A stretch of DNA of 64,000 nt from positions 122,648,361 to 122,712,360 of the forward strand of contig NC_133773.1 in NCBI RefSeq assembly GCF_003597395.2, read 5' to 3'. The notes below the pieces were generated by a model. It had not been told where the DNA came from. It saw only the letters and a program-made list of their open reading frames with translations, and did no database searches. A program made the translations under genes and the position numbers. The stretch is from Chelonoidis abingdonii (taxonomy: Eukaryota > Chordata > Testudines > Testudinidae). Below, piece by piece: positions 12,201 to 27,200 of this stretch (the stretch's first letter is position 1; each line of letters opens with the position of its first letter).

Positions 12201-15200
12201 GTGGCTAGCATTTCGCCGACTAGAGGTGAGGCAAGCACGCCTCTCGTGTTTCAGTTCTCAGCCTGGTGCACGTTGGCGGCGGAAGCAATCAATGTTGATG
12301 TCCAGGCTGTCCATTTCGGAAGCCCTCAGGCGGGTCATTTGTGGCAAGTTCTTGTTCTTGTGCGTGTGGTGGGTGGGGTACCTGTGTTATCAGTGGCAGC
12401 TGTTTCAAGTGTTTTCCTGGAAGTTATGCTTTGAAGTTCGCAGACGCGGTAGGCCCCGATTTCCTAGATACTCTATTGGTGGAGTACGCACTCCACTAGG
12501 ATTAACGGTAGGGATAATCAGTGTGGGCATGGCACAGGGGCCAGAAAGAAGTCCCCGAGATAGGGACAGACTTTTCTTACTTGGGCTGAGTTGTAGTTGG
12601 ATAGATGCCAATATTGTCGGTGTTGGGTACACACGGGTGTGGCCCCATGTTTGTCAGGTGGAGTTTAGGACAGGTTTACCAGGGTCCCTTCTCCTTTGTT
12701 AGAGAGGGTGAAATGAGTGCGGTAGTCTGCCATTCGTTATGTGAAGTCCGTTGATGGATTGTATAATGACGGTCTCCAGGTTGGAAGCTGCTTTTTTGGA
12801 ATGTTTCCCTGCTTGGCTGTAATAGGAGGCTTGATATAAGGGGTTCTCAGTTTCTTGATAGGTGATGGCATATCTCTCCACTGTGGTCTGTGTATAAATG
12901 TAGATTGCAATGGATTTACCTTTATCCCATTTGGTATAGGGTCCCTTCATGGAGAGTGAAACCAGGTTTAATGGGACTCCTCCTCACTCAGGCCTTTTAA
13001 CAAAGTTTGTTGGGCCCTCATTGAGCTTAATTCCCTGCTCTCATTTTTTAAACAATGCTGGCCCTGTCTAGTATTGAGCAGTGAAGGTTTACTAGTTTTT
13101 TGGCTCTGCCTTTGAACGTGAACCGACCAGACACCCCGGGCATGCAAGGCGGGAAAAACCTGGGGAAACCTCTGGAAGCTTAGTGTGGACCCTCTATCGC
13201 AGTGAAGCTAACAAAGCAACCCGCTGTAGTAGGGCTGCTAGAGCAAGACTCATGTAATCTGCCCTCAGTTTGTGGGCAGTACACGGATGTGAACAGAAAC
13301 CCACACCCAGAAGGTTGTGGTGGGGTTAAAGTAGCACACTCTGAATAGGAGAGATGTAATTGACTCCGGAAAAGCCTGCAGCACCATTGTGCTAGAGGTG
13401 AAAGAACAATATAGTGAGAAGCGACAGTAATACCATGTTAGCTTGCTTTTTTAATTGACAAAAAAAATATTGGGATAGCATACTCCTTGTTCATGGGTGG
13501 AAACAACTGGACTTCAGAAGAGCATCAGTTGGTTGTTCAAGGTTACATGGGGTATGTCTACACTACGGGATTATTCCGATTATACATAAACCCGGTTGTA
13601 AAACAGATTGTATAAAAGGTCGCAGTCACAGGGCCACATAAAGCATTAGATTGGCGGTGGGTGCCATGGTCCGAGGCTAGCGTCCGATCTTCGGTGGTTG
13701 CACTGTGGGTAATCACCATAGTCTGCAAGTCTCCCCCGCCCCTGGGAATTCCGGTTGAAGATGCCCAATGGCAAAAAGTAAGTTGTCGCGGATGATCTGG
13801 GTAATGTACACTTCATCCTTCCTCTGTGAAAGCACAGCAAAGACAATTCATTCGCACCTTTTCCCTGGATTGCGCCTGGCAATGCACAATCTAGCATGGC
13901 AAACCAGGGCCCTGGTGGGTTGCCTGCATGTCAGGCGTAAATGGGTATATCGGGTTGCGCGACAGCACATATCGCAGGACAATCGGCAGCTTTTCAAATT
14001 TGCCTTGAGGGTAGTAAAAGGACAGGTACAATCCCTAGACCCATCTGCCATAGTGTTTAAATGCGATTTGAAAGAAAAAAAATGATGGTTACCATCGTTT
14101 ACCGGTCGCTGCTGTTCTGGGTGCTACCTTTGGCATGGCCTCGCTGAGGTTCCGGCCCAGGGGTTGCAAACATTGAAAAAATGAGAAGCCTCCGGGGTAC
14201 CAATTCCCTCCTTTATGTTGTTAAAAGAGCAGTCCTCCCTAATATTTTGGCTTTCCGTTACGCTTGTCACACAGCACTGTGCTGTGGACCCTGTATCATA
14301 GCCTGGAGATTTTTTCAAATGCTTTGGCATTTCGTCTTCTGTAACGGAGCTCTGATGGAACAGATTTGTCTCCCCATACAGCGATCAGATCCAGTATTTC
14401 CCGTATGGTCCATGCTGGAGCTCTTTTTGGATTTGGAACTGCATTGCCACCCGTGCTGATCAGAGCTCCCCACACTGGGCAAACAGGAAATTAAATTCAA
14501 ACGTTCACGGGGCTTTTCCTGTCTACCTGGCCAGTGCATCCGAGTTCAGATTGCTTTCCAGAGTGGTCACAATGATGCACTGTGAGATACTGCCTGGAGG
14601 CCAATGCCGTTGATTTGCGGCCACACTAACCCTAATCTGACATGGCAATACCGATTTCAGCGCTACTCCCCTCATCAGGGAGGAGTACAGAAATGGGCCC
14701 AGGTTGAAGTCCTTCCTTGGTCTTTCGTCATAGCCTGAATAGAGACTTAAGAACTAAGCCCTATGGGCCTGATCTGATACCCACTGAATTCACTGACTTT
14801 CTTTCCACTGACTTCAGTGGGATTTGAATCAGGTCCTCATCTGAAATTCTTCCATAGATTCAATAAATGTTTCTGTTTCTAATTAAAGTCTTGTTTACTG
14901 TTGTTATTTCCAGTCCCTTCTCTATACACAATATTTACAACAAAAGATAGAAAACATTCCAAAGAATAGGTGAGATTAAACAAGCAGTCAGTACCAGCAG
15001 AACGGAGTCACAGCTTTAAGTAGAATATAGAATAAAACTATGGTACCCAAGCTGTGTAACCGTGAGCTGTACTGCCAGTTTCCCGGTGCCAGAGGGATTC
15101 ACCTAATTTAGAGAAAATGGTACAGCTATCAATTTCCCTTTTTCTTCAGTATGGAAGTGTAGCACCTGGAGGATTATGCCTCCCAGCATATACTGTTTCA

Positions 15201-18200
15201 TTCTTCTTCGTGTGATTGCTCATGTCCATTCCATTGTACGTCTGTGTGTTCGCCATATGTGCCGGTGCTGAAAATTTTTCCCTCAGTGGTATCCATAGAA
15301 GACTGGCTCTAGTGCCCTCTGGAGTGGCACGTGTATGCACCAGTCTAAGGGGCACCTCCAGCTGCCCCCTCCTTCAGTTTCTTCTTACCGCCAGTGACGG
15401 TGCTGGATCATCTCCTTGCCTCAGCAAGCTTTCCTTCTAAAACTGTGAATCTCTTGTATATAGTTCTTAGATGGTTTGTATAGTTTATTAGTTCCCATAG
15501 TGCATAAGTTAGAAATAGTTAGTCCTCTATGGGACTTAGCCTAGGGACAGGGCATGGTCTGATCCCCAGGCTGCAAGCCTTGTGGCCACTGCAAAAACCC
15601 TATGCCAGTCAGTGATCCCCATCAAAGCTCTCTGAAGTGTTTGGGGAATACCCACGTGAACAAAAAGTGTTGTATTTGTAAAAGTTTCAAGCCATGAACC
15701 AAAAAGCAGGGAACATTGAACTTAGAGTGCTCCTTATGGAGTTGGCTAGATCGAAATCTGCTCCAAGCACTACAGCATCCCCAACCTTGGTACCAGCTAA
15801 AAAGCAAAGAAAGGCCAGGAGAGAGCATTCTCCTATGTAAAAGGAAGGAGTGAGCCTGAGGAAAGTGCAGGGCAGCTCCTCTCCTCTGGACGTTGGCCAG
15901 GCTCCAGCACCCACTGAGCTGTTGCATCCCCTCGAGACCCGCCTGTCACTCCTGGAAGCAGCAGAGGCACTCGGCACCTGGCGGTGCCATCCAAGCCAGA
16001 GGCCTTTCAGGCTGCTAAGGACATATTGTCCCTTCTGGTGCCACTCGTGCGGAGCCAGAGAGGTGCCCCATTCGAGGGATAAGCCTGCCCTGTGACCTTT
16101 CCAGCGGCCTCCATCAGTGTGGCACTGCTCCCTGATGCAGGAGGTGCTTCGCTAGTGCTCACCTGGGCAGTGCTGCCAATCCCCGGATACGGGTCGGCTT
16201 ACTTGTCAGCATTCCCAGCATTGTTCCCAGAACTCTAGGCAGTGTACTCTGGGATCCTGGCACCAATTGGCAGGTCTCTGGTGCAGACCTGTGGAGTCAC
16301 ATCGCCAGTCCCCGGAGTCCCAGCACCAATACCCAGAGCAGCCAAGTCCATCTCTAAACTCACAGCACCACTCCAGAGAGCCGAGATGCCAGTCCCCTGA
16401 GTCCTGTTATCTGTCTCTGGTTAGCTGCTACAGATCCCCACCGGCACGTCGACGATCTCCTGAGCCAAGACATCACCCCTCTCGCTCCTGGTCCATGGAG
16501 CAGCACCGCTTTCAAAGTTTGAGGCTTTGATCACCGGGGTACTGGCACCGATCCACCAAATGCTGCCGCCAGTCACTGGAAGCGCAGCACCGAGAGCCAT
16601 CTTCCCAGTACAGGTCACCGGTGGAGACCCGCAGAACAAGGTAGATAGGCGGCATCAGCACCGTGCTGGTCCCCCAGATGAGTCTCTCCCTCCTCAGCCT
16701 CAGAGAGTAAGGAGGAGGATTTGCCTGCAGGTCAAGGCCAACAACTTGAGACATTAGCATTCCCATTGGGACCAGCAGTGGCCACATGGCCTCAAGGCCC
16801 ATGGCTGGCTCCCTAGCAGCTATGGAATGCCTAGGGGTTTCCCCAACAATCACAGGGGCACCAATCAGTCTCAGGGCATCTGAGAAACAGCGACAGTCTC
16901 CCGCCAGCCGCCAGACTTGGAAGTGGAGTCAGAGCAAGGTCCCCAGGATCAGCGAGCCTTGGCTGAGGCTCCCCTGGAGGAGGCTACAGAGTTGGCAAAC
17001 CCACCATTACCTGCCTCCTCATTCTCTTCGCCTTCCCACACACTTCCCAAAGACAATGTAAAGGGTCACCAGGAGCTTCTAAAGAGGGTGGCATCTAACC
17101 TGGAGTTGAAGGCTGAGGAGTTAATGGAACCCTCCGACTCACTGTTTGATTTTTAATTTCAGCAGCCCCTTCCAAGGTGGCATTTCCCACCATGAGAGAG
17201 TGGTAAAGCTGATTAAGCCTTATGGCAAACTCCCTCCTCTCTGCCCCCCATCTCCAAATGGGCAGAGAGAAAGTATTATGTGCCTGCTAAGGGATTTGAA
17301 TACCTGTATACAAGCCCCACTCCAAGCTCACTGGTGGTATCAGCAGCCAATGATCGCGATAGACAGGGCCAACCGGGATTGACCCCTGAGAATAAGGAGG
17401 CGAAGATGCATGATCTCTTTGGCAGAAAGATTTATTCTATGGCCAGCCTCCAGCTAAGAGTGGCCAACAAAAAGGCCTTACTTGGCCATTCTGACTTTAA
17501 CATCTGGCAGTCCATGGCCAAATTTGCAGACTTGCTGCCAGAGGAGCTCAGGAAGGAGTTCCTGGCTATTCTGGATGAGGGCAGAGCTGTGGCCAGGGCA
17601 ACCCGCCAAGTGACCTCAGATGCAGTGGACTCCACTACCCACACCATGGCTTCGGCCATTTACATGAGGCATGCTACCTGGTTGCAGTCGTCAGGCCTGA
17701 TGGTGAAGGTTCAGCAGTCCATCCAAGACCTCCCCTTCGCTGGCCTGGCACTGTTCACAGGACAGACAACAAGTTACATGACCTGAAAGACTCTGCATTA
17801 TTCAATGTGTTATGCCGTCACCCAGCAGGCCAGAGATGACGCTTTGGATTTGGCAGAGCTGTGTTGCGATCAACACGTCTGTGAACTCCTACCCACTTCG
17901 GGTACTGCTTGGGAATCACTTAAAATGGAATGGACATCAGCAATCACTCAAAGACAAAAAAAACAGTTATTAACCTTTTGTAGCTGTTTATCTTCAAGGT
18001 GTGTTGCTCATGTCCATTCCATGACCTACCCTCCTTCCCCTCTGTTGGAGTTCCAGCAAGAAGGATTTGAGGGAGGGGAGAGCCACTGGCGCCTCTTGTA
18101 CCAGCACATGCGTGCACCACTCCAGAGGGTGCCAGAGCCAGTCTTCTACGGATATTACTGAGAGAAAAACTTCCAGCACTGGTTCATGGGATGAGCACAC

Positions 18201-21200
18201 ACACCTACAATGTAATGGACATGAGCAACACATCTCAAAGAATAACAATTACAAAAGGTTAGTAACCATTTTTTTTTTATTTGAGCAGCAGTTCAGAGAA
18301 GATTTGGAGAGTAATCCAAACATTGCTTATCTGATTACATCTGATCTGATCCTTTTGAAGTGCATCTAAAATTAGTGTTTATCCATTACTGAATTCTCTA
18401 AAATGTGCAGCTGTATGTAATAAGCAGGCAGGACTATAAATTTCTCATATCTGGTGCTGGTCTGTAAATGGAAGACAGCCAAAGTGATTCTTGAAACTAC
18501 AGGATTCCTTTTAAATATGTTCTTATTAGGTGAGAAGGACATGCAGCCAAGCTTCTAGCTGGGATCTTTCTGCTTTATTAATGCTTCCTCATTCCTTGGA
18601 GTGAATATGAATGTGCTTGGGGGGGAAGGGTTTTCTTCTACACTTAGGTCTATCACTGATATGGCTTCAACATGAGTAAAGGGAAACTTTTAGCATTGTC
18701 AGTGTTTTCTCCTTCTCAAAGGCAACGTAAAGCAAACGTCTCGTTCACTTTTCTTTGTCAGATTGTATAAGGAGTAGAATGTACGTGTATTAATTTTCAA
18801 GGAGTGTGCATTAATGCTCACTTTATCTCATGCTGCTGTGTTAAATGAAGTTTGACAGACATCTGAAGCAAGCAGACAGTTTCTTATGACAAATCTCAGA
18901 TGTAGAAAGGAAAAGATATTTATTTCTTTAGTGCTTCCAGTGATTCAGATTAAGCTTTTGCCTTTTTCGCCTTTTCTTTCATCAGTTATTTTGGCTTTGG
19001 ACTTCCAAAGGATTATTTTCATTTTCCTGGTATATAGTCTCCATTAAGCCTAGGTATTGTTTATATAGGTTGCTGTTGAAAAGTCTGCACTGACCAACAG
19101 CTGTCCCACAATATTGTGTGAGATAGCTAATATTTCTCTATTCTTAAAATAGGAAATAACTGTGTATCTCAGATACCATTGTATACTAATTTGATAAATC
19201 TAGCCTTTGTAATGGTGATCACTGTACTCTTTTTTTCCTTTAGTTGTTTGGCTGCAATTTCAATAGTTTATGAATATCAACAATATTGAGATTCAGGACT
19301 TCCACCAGAGAGATTTTTGTGCAAATCGTTGAGCTGTGGAAAAGAGAGGAAAGAACCCTACATTTATCCTCAAATCTTGGTTATGATTCATTGCTTGTGT
19401 CACCAAGCCAGTATCACATACATCCTGACTTTTTAAACCATTCAAAAGTTACAAAGTGACCTCATTGTTAAACTGCGAAGAGTCTATAGTTAGACAAACT
19501 AAGTATTAATAATAGCTTATTTATCCTGAAAATATAACTCATATACCAATTTACATAGTGTTCTGTACATTTTGAAGAAGGTGTTAGAATCTCACAGACA
19601 GAAATAACTTTCCTGTTTTTCTTTGCATTACACTTCATGGCATGCCATTTTGCAAGGCATATAGAATATGACAAATACCTTAAGTAAGATGATAGGTCAA
19701 AAAGAGATATGTAGTGGGAAAGAATGAAGAATGCATGTTGTTAGAAGCTGAGATCACCTACAGGCATTTTATTTGACTGTGATTTGAACCTGAACGTTTC
19801 CCAATTCACCAGCATAAATTTATTTTCCTTCACAACCTTGAGAACTTGATCCACATGGCAGAAACAGTCTTTAATAACTGTGTACAATGTAGGAATAAAA
19901 CTAATTATTATGTACTTTTGAATTTATTTAACAAAGCAGACTGTTAGAAAGCCATACATTGACAAGTATTTTAATAATGTTTTGGTACTGCATTTTATTT
20001 TTTCCAACCCAGACATTTGCTTGGTCTTTTCATCTGGTTTCTAGGTGTTTGAAGAAGAACATCACATCTTGTATCTGGACCATGGTGGAGTCATTGTGGC
20101 CATCAAAGACACTTCTATTCCTCTGAAAATACTCAAGTAATGCTGCAGTCAATTATAGTAGGGTTATTACGTATTCAAGACCTAAAACATACTTCAGAAT
20201 TAATCAGTAATGAGCTTTTTAGTAAGTTTGTGTAAAAAATCCAGATGGAGCCACTTTAATTTAACATGCGTTAAACCAAGAAAATGCAGGTGGGCATTTT
20301 ATTAAGGCATTCCCGGTGGAGTCGTTGGTGAAGAAGTTTGTTACATCATTAATAATAACACTTGTTTTGCATCAGTATGGCCCTGTTCATTCAAAAGCTT
20401 CCCAAAGTGGACTGCAGTACAAACTATACACAGAGGTCACTTAATCTACCACTAAAATCCAGTAACTATTTTAACTGTATATACTAACATTGCCGTGCAG
20501 GTTGGGGTAGGGAGTAAATGTATAGCTGCAGAATACATTTAGGTAGGCAGTATACCGTTGCCCATATCAGAATTTTGGAATAGCATCAGAGCTATCATCT
20601 CTAGAATTATGCAAAGAGTAATGTATATGTACTGAATGCAATTGATCAATGCTTCAATTTTACATAATGATAATACTCGCATGTATATGAGCCAAGTTTG
20701 TGATCAGTTGTCTGGGAAGAGCATATATGAGGAATTAGGGCTAAATATAGGGAAAGCAAAGAGATTTCTTGTTTTTTTTTGTCGTTTAGAGGGAGATTAT
20801 TTCTGTTTTCCTTACTTTTGGGGAAGGAAATAGCAGAGCCTCACACTAATTTCTCTCTCTCTCTTTCTCTCTCTCTCTCTTTGTTAATGTGTTCAACCAT
20901 TTGGGGAAAAAAGACGATCAGCACATTAATTTGTTTTGTTTTAATTCGAAGCCAGTTACATACAAGAATTGATAGAACATGCACAGTACTGTCCTTTAGA
21001 AACCACTTGACCAGATGACTGAATTTGTGAAGGGTCATAGTCTGGTTAGCTTCTTTTTTTCTCACTGCCTACCTGCCTTTTAGTAACTGAGCAGTTTTGT
21101 TTAATCCTATTTCACTAAAGTCTGTTTGTCAAATTTTGATTTTTATGGGCAGAGAACTATGGCAAAAATAAAACTGGGCAAATTGAAATCACTTAACAAG

Positions 21201-24200
21201 CTGTGGGCATATAGCAAGATCATGCAGTGACAAACCTTAGTGCTGGCCTGACTGAGGACATCCAGCAATGCTCAGTTTAATAGACATCTTTTAAGGGAGA
21301 AGTTGAGTCCCAGGGCACGTTAGAGAGGGAGGAGTCGCATTTAATTTACTACATTAAGTAGGCAAAGAATTCCCAATTTTTGCAACTGTGTGTTGGTGAT
21401 CATGAGTCCTATGGTACAATGCTCATGAGATTTTATCCAACATATTACAATAATTATGATATTTGTTTAAGAGCTGCAATGAATGGAAGACATTTCTCTC
21501 TTTAAAGGTTCAGCATAGATGAAGGTCAGACATGGAGTACACATAATTTCACCAGTACGTCAGTCTTTGTAGATGGGCTACTCAGTGAACCTGGAGATGA
21601 GACACTAGTCATGACGTAAGTTTCTGTTTATTTAGGCTACCTTTCAGCAATGCACTTAATCATGGACTTAAATTTAAACAGGTGAGGAGTCCCTGCATCT
21701 GGGGCTTTAGTGTCTTGCAATCATGTGGGCTTTCACCGTGACCAGGTCTGAACAGCATTAACAAGCAGCCTGTCCTTAAAATGATCTGAATCAAATATTT
21801 CAAATGTAAATATGAAGCATTGTGTTTTATATTCTGTTTTTCATGGTCATGACCTGGAACAGTGGAAAATTATGGCATAAATGGATATCTGAAAACTGTT
21901 CTTTCACATTATTTCCCCCCTGTTTTTTGCAGACTCTAAGGTGTTATTCAATAACAATAGGTTTCTTGCTTTTTCTGTTATAAAAATTGTCTTCACAGTG
22001 TAAACCAATGTGCTGTTGTCCTAGTAACCTAGCATTGTAATGAATTATGTGTAACCAAACATCCTGTAAAAAAAAAATACACATTCTCCCCACTTCTCTG
22101 TAGTTTTTGTGATGGATCCTATTAATAGAATTTAATATAAATATGGGCCTGAGCCACAAACTTTGGTTTTGTATATGTACTTTCCCACTATGGTCCCAAA
22201 TTCTAATATTATTAAACCCTCTTAGCCTACGAAACAAATACCCAATCAGTGCCTCTATCCTTGTGTTGATTGGAGGAATAGGTGGGGAAAGGAAACTTAA
22301 ACCCTATTTGCACATATTTGGGAGCTGTTTTGGGACTGGCACAGCCCAGAACACTTAAGGGCCCTGAACTGTAGAGATTGGCCTGAATAGAGTGTGTTCC
22401 CAACCTACGTCCTATGCCAGGGGCTGGAAATGGACCTGCCACATTGCTGTGTCAGCAACTCTTCATTAACAAGTGAGCCCATATACACACCAGCTACTCC
22501 CTGGAGCTGTTTCCACCCCCTTTAACAACCCTTCTCACCACCAGAGTGACATAAAGGGACTGCAGCACAGAAGCAAATCGGACCCACTGTAATTCGAGCA
22601 GATTGACCCTGTTGAAAGCATCAGAGATGAATTTGGCCTGTTGTCATGTCACTTTCTTTCTGCCCCCAAAAGCAAGTCTTATGATTTCTTGTTGTACTTT
22701 CTGGTCTGAAAGGAAATTGATGCTTTCTCTGTTAAATCTTCCTGGGATTTTTCTCCTCTCCCAACCTTTCTTCCCTCTGTCAATGGTAAAAGATGAGATC
22801 ATGGCTTCTTGTCTTGTTAACTGCTGCTACCAAGCTGTGTACAAACCACTGGGCTTGTCAGAGGGATATTGAGGGAGTTACTATGCCTGCCTTACTCTTG
22901 GAAATTTTGAAAGTGCCCAGTCTCTTAGAAACCTACGTAGGAGAAGACTCACTCCCCATTTAAATTTGGGTCTCCCACTTAGCCATCTCCTACAACTGCC
23001 TGTTGCTTCTATTGTGAGCTGTTTTTACATCTGTATACCTGGGTATAAAATTTTACAGGTAATGCCATAGTTTAAGATTTCAGAAGTTAAAATGCGGTTC
23101 CATTTTGAAAAGTGACTCTCTAAATTTCCTCATGAGGTTTCATGTTCATCTCTTATTATTTCCATATCTAATTCACTTCGTTTACAAGTCAAAAGATAGA
23201 TATATATCGTCAGATTGTCCTGGTTCCTCAACATCTGGCACAGACCTTGTTAATCCAGGCGACATCTGAGCCGGCATGACTCTCCTAGTTCGTGTCACTC
23301 TCATATTTGAGGTAGGTAGGTGAAGCGTTAGGGGGTCTTTTGCCAAGACACCTAATGGGAAGTTGAGGGTACCACCGGGATTTGACCCGTCTCGTCGTAT
23401 CAGGGCGTCTCCTGTATCACAAGGCGGATTGCTTTACCATACACACAGTTGGGGCTACTGAACAACCTTCATGGATGAGTACACAAGGAACCTGAATTGA
23501 TATGGAATGCTAAACAACGATCAGACCTTAAAGGGGGATATATGAACGATGAGGGCTGTGGATCGACAAAAGACGTAATCCACTTATGAGAAACAGCTAG
23601 TTACCCCAAACGCCTTCAACATAGTACAGGGAAGCTGCTCCAGCTTGAATAGACCAACTCACATTAATCCCAAGACGCAGAAGACCTGGAAGACACAAGT
23701 GGAGTGCAAGCCCACACCCGAGCTAGAACTTCACTGCCACCTCCATTGCAGACCGCAGGATGCATAAGTCAGGCAGAAGAATGGAGAACTAGCTCAGACT
23801 CTCGAGACGATTACCAAGCTCGTGGAATACCAGTAGAAATCCCATATATGATAGTTAAGCCAAATAAGGCCCGTCATGCAACCCTGACTCCACCCATAAA
23901 TCAAACCAATGAACGGTAATCGCTACAGCCTTGTAATCCGAGAGAATGCTTGGCACACGATCAAGAGGAAAACAGTATAATGTACCCCCTTGGAAACCTG
24001 AGTGAGGATAAGATACAAGCAGACTCGGAGAGTTAGTAGCTGGTGAATACAGAGGGTGTAGAGATTAAGGATAAACTCGGCTACTGAAAAAAATACAAGG
24101 AACCTGACTCCGATCGTGAAGCCCTAGAGATTGCTAAACAAGGCTACGCACTTAAGCTACCAGGCCTAAAGAGATAGACCTGAGAAGCAGAGGCCAAAAA

Positions 24201-27200
24201 AGTAAATGCTCCTAGTTCTCCAAGAACCATCCAAGTGTTACTCCCAACTGCAGTGCAACAACACATACAGCAAGCCACCAGCACAGAAAACTGAACAGTA
24301 CTGGGGAGAAATTATGGGTAGAAAGGAGAAAGAATCTAACACCAGTGCAATGGCGCTGCTGATAGACAGAGCACAGCAATCTCCCAGAACAGAAACCAGT
24401 CACCATCACAGTATAGACATCCGCAGCGGTCAAAAACATGAAGAGCTGGCAGCACTCTGGACAGACATGTCCAACTGTGCTAAAGAAAATAGCGTGCATG
24501 CACCCTACGCACAGATGAACCAGCGCATAGCAGCAGGCTCCCACCCAAACTGGCTAGCAGAGGACAGTGGCTGATCATGAAAGACCCCGCAAGGGAACAG
24601 AACCGTCCAACTACCGCCCATAACCCTCCCCACAACAGGAAAGTCCTATCAGGCATCGCTAGCTGCAACTACCAGGACCACATGGCGCATACATGAGCTA
24701 CAGCTCCAGAGGGCATGGAACAACACCAGAGCTCAAACAACTGTTGCCATAGCAAGAGCAGTCGCCCAGACCAAAGCTAGACAGACCAATCTGAGCACAG
24801 CTGAGTTGACACAGAAAGCCTACGACTCCAATGCAGCAATGATCTGTAAGATGCACTATCCAATCGTTCAACAGGCACTAAGACCTTCCTCAAAACTCAA
24901 TGGATATGGAAGACAACATAGAAGTCAACCAAGCGTTGCACAAGTGGCCATCAGTGTGTATACCAAGGTGATGCACTGTACCCAGCTGCTGTCTTCTTGC
25001 TAGGCTAAACCCTCAGCAGATAACACAGGACTCGAGATAGGGAAAGTTAGGAGTGGAACTACCATCGCACTCCTCTAACATGGATGATCATCAAAGCTGA
25101 ATGCTAGATTATGTAACACATCGACTCGCAATCACCTGACCGTGATCTCATGAGATATCGGGATGTCATTCATGACTCGAGAAGTGTGCGGGTGATTTGT
25201 GTAAGAGAGGAAAGTAGTCAAGACTGATGGTGACTACCAGCTGGCACATAGCATACATACAGACCAGCTATCACGTAGCCTTGGCGTCCCACATACTGGA
25301 ACTCCAGATTGAGAGGCAAGGAAGACAGGCAACATCCAAGTATCACCAAAGGATAAGACGGTCCTGAAGAGCCAGCTCAGGTGAAGACAAGATCCACGAC
25401 CATCAACGATACGCCCTGCCATCATTCAGATACCCTGCCGGTATAGTGAGCTGGCCAAAGGACATGGAGGCTGCCGATGTGGAAACCGAAGCCTCTCACA
25501 ATGCACGGAGTTCCACCCAATCCAACACCCAGAGCTGTATACCAGCCGGAAAGAAGGCGGGCGGAGGCTGGTGAGCATTCAAAGCACTGTCCTGACGGAA
25601 ACCGGAAACCAGGAGTACGTCGTAGATGGCCCCCAAGATGAGCTGCTTAGAGAATGCTGAGCAGCAGCAGACATTGGGGAGTAAGACCAGCAGAGGAACC
25701 GCTCACATGTGCAAGCACAAGACCCTGCATGGGATGTACCATCGAAGATAGGATGGGTGTGGCTGACTTGGAAATCTACCAGTGGCTTGAAGAAAAGGGT
25801 GACTAAAAGACGGCACTGAGCGCTGATCATAGCAGCAAGGAACGCACTTGAGCACCAGATCGGTTAGCAGGGGTTCGCACATAGAGAGGACCGAGGTGCG
25901 ACTGTGCAGAGAGGCCTCAGTGACGTCCACACACTAGTGGGATGTATAGAGAAGACAGCAAGAAAGGCGACATGAACGGCACACCAAGTGGGGCTTGTGT
26001 CAAGACGTACTCTGCACAGTGTATGGGCGAGACCCTCCCAAGATCAGATTGGGAGATTCCACAGAAGGTTTGGGAAAGCAGGGCTAAGATTCTGGTGGAC
26101 TTCAGTCCAGGACAGACAGGAGGGTACTGGCCAATCAACCAGATCGTGGGGGTAATAGACAAGGACCAGGAAGCGCCGGTAGGTGATAGAGTATTTATAG
26201 CATGCATTTTCAGTGACCAAGCACACATCAGGAGAAGGATAGGAAACGATGTTGAAGTATCCAGGGCGCTAAAAAGGAATAGGAGGAGAGGATGTGGAAA
26301 GTAAGGCCAAAGTAGGTCCCGGTGAGTAGGAGCATCGGGGGCTTGACTCCTAAGCTGGGGTTGTAGTGGCTCAACAGATCCCCTACGTGAAACATCATCA
26401 GAGCTCTCTGTCCAGAAGAGTGCAGTGCTAGGAACAGCTAAGATACTGCGCAGAACCCTCAAACTCCCAGGCCTCTGGTAGAGGACCCGAGATTGAGGAA
26501 GACACATACCACCCACAGGGGTGAGAGAGGAATTTTTTTTTAATTTTATATATATATATATGTATATAGCTTAAAATATATATATATTTATATATATATA
26601 TATATATATAAAAAAAAACAGTCCAATGAAGTCAGTCTGGGATCTAGAGTCAAGCTTGGTTCTTTCTTTTTGAGGCATTGGACTAGTGATTCACCCCAGA
26701 ATTAAAGTTTTGTTTGTTTGCTTGTGATGAGGGATTTCATCTAGGACAGATCCAGTTTTATCCTATATTCTAAAGATCTGAGCACAGCTCTGTCCACAGC
26801 TAATTAATATGAATGTTTCAGTTGACATAATGTGAGAGAACGCTGGCAAGTGACATACAGTGCCACTCTTCCAGGGACTGAATATGCTGCCTTCCCAGTG
26901 GGCCCAGCCTCTACAAGTATTGGTAAGAAGGGGCACCATGTTGCTCTGTCATTGGACATTGAAGCTGGAACTCCATATTTAAATTTTCACTTAAATCCTA
27001 ACATAGATACCTCCATCCACTGAACTCCCTCTCTTCCCTGCTTAAAAAACCCCTCAAGTATTAAACCACCCCAAGTAGAGGGGTTTTTTCCCCCCAAAAA
27101 AGGAAGGAGGGCCAGAGATCTCATTAAGTCCATGAGGGACTTTGCTATTGTTATTGATTTTATACGGAAGGCACTCAGATATTGTGGTGATGGGCAGCAA

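Larger units (their letters stand above)
3204..20044 (+). other. SORCS2 intron 1 (16.8 kb, repeat-laden)
   Basis: Listed elements occupy about 3567-3875, 4958-6381, 6896-6990, 8451-12990, 13549-14690 and 15180-18270. Remaining stretches (3876-4957, 6991-8450, 12990-13548, 18271-20044) are AT-rich intron in which I see no exon, RNA gene or clear repeat beyond scattered low-complexity runs. Confidence 0.75.

Noticed and set aside
25917..26516. 199-codon minus-strand frame
   Set aside because: It is antisense to the nuclease end of the LINE, whose plus strand carries the recognisable motifs.
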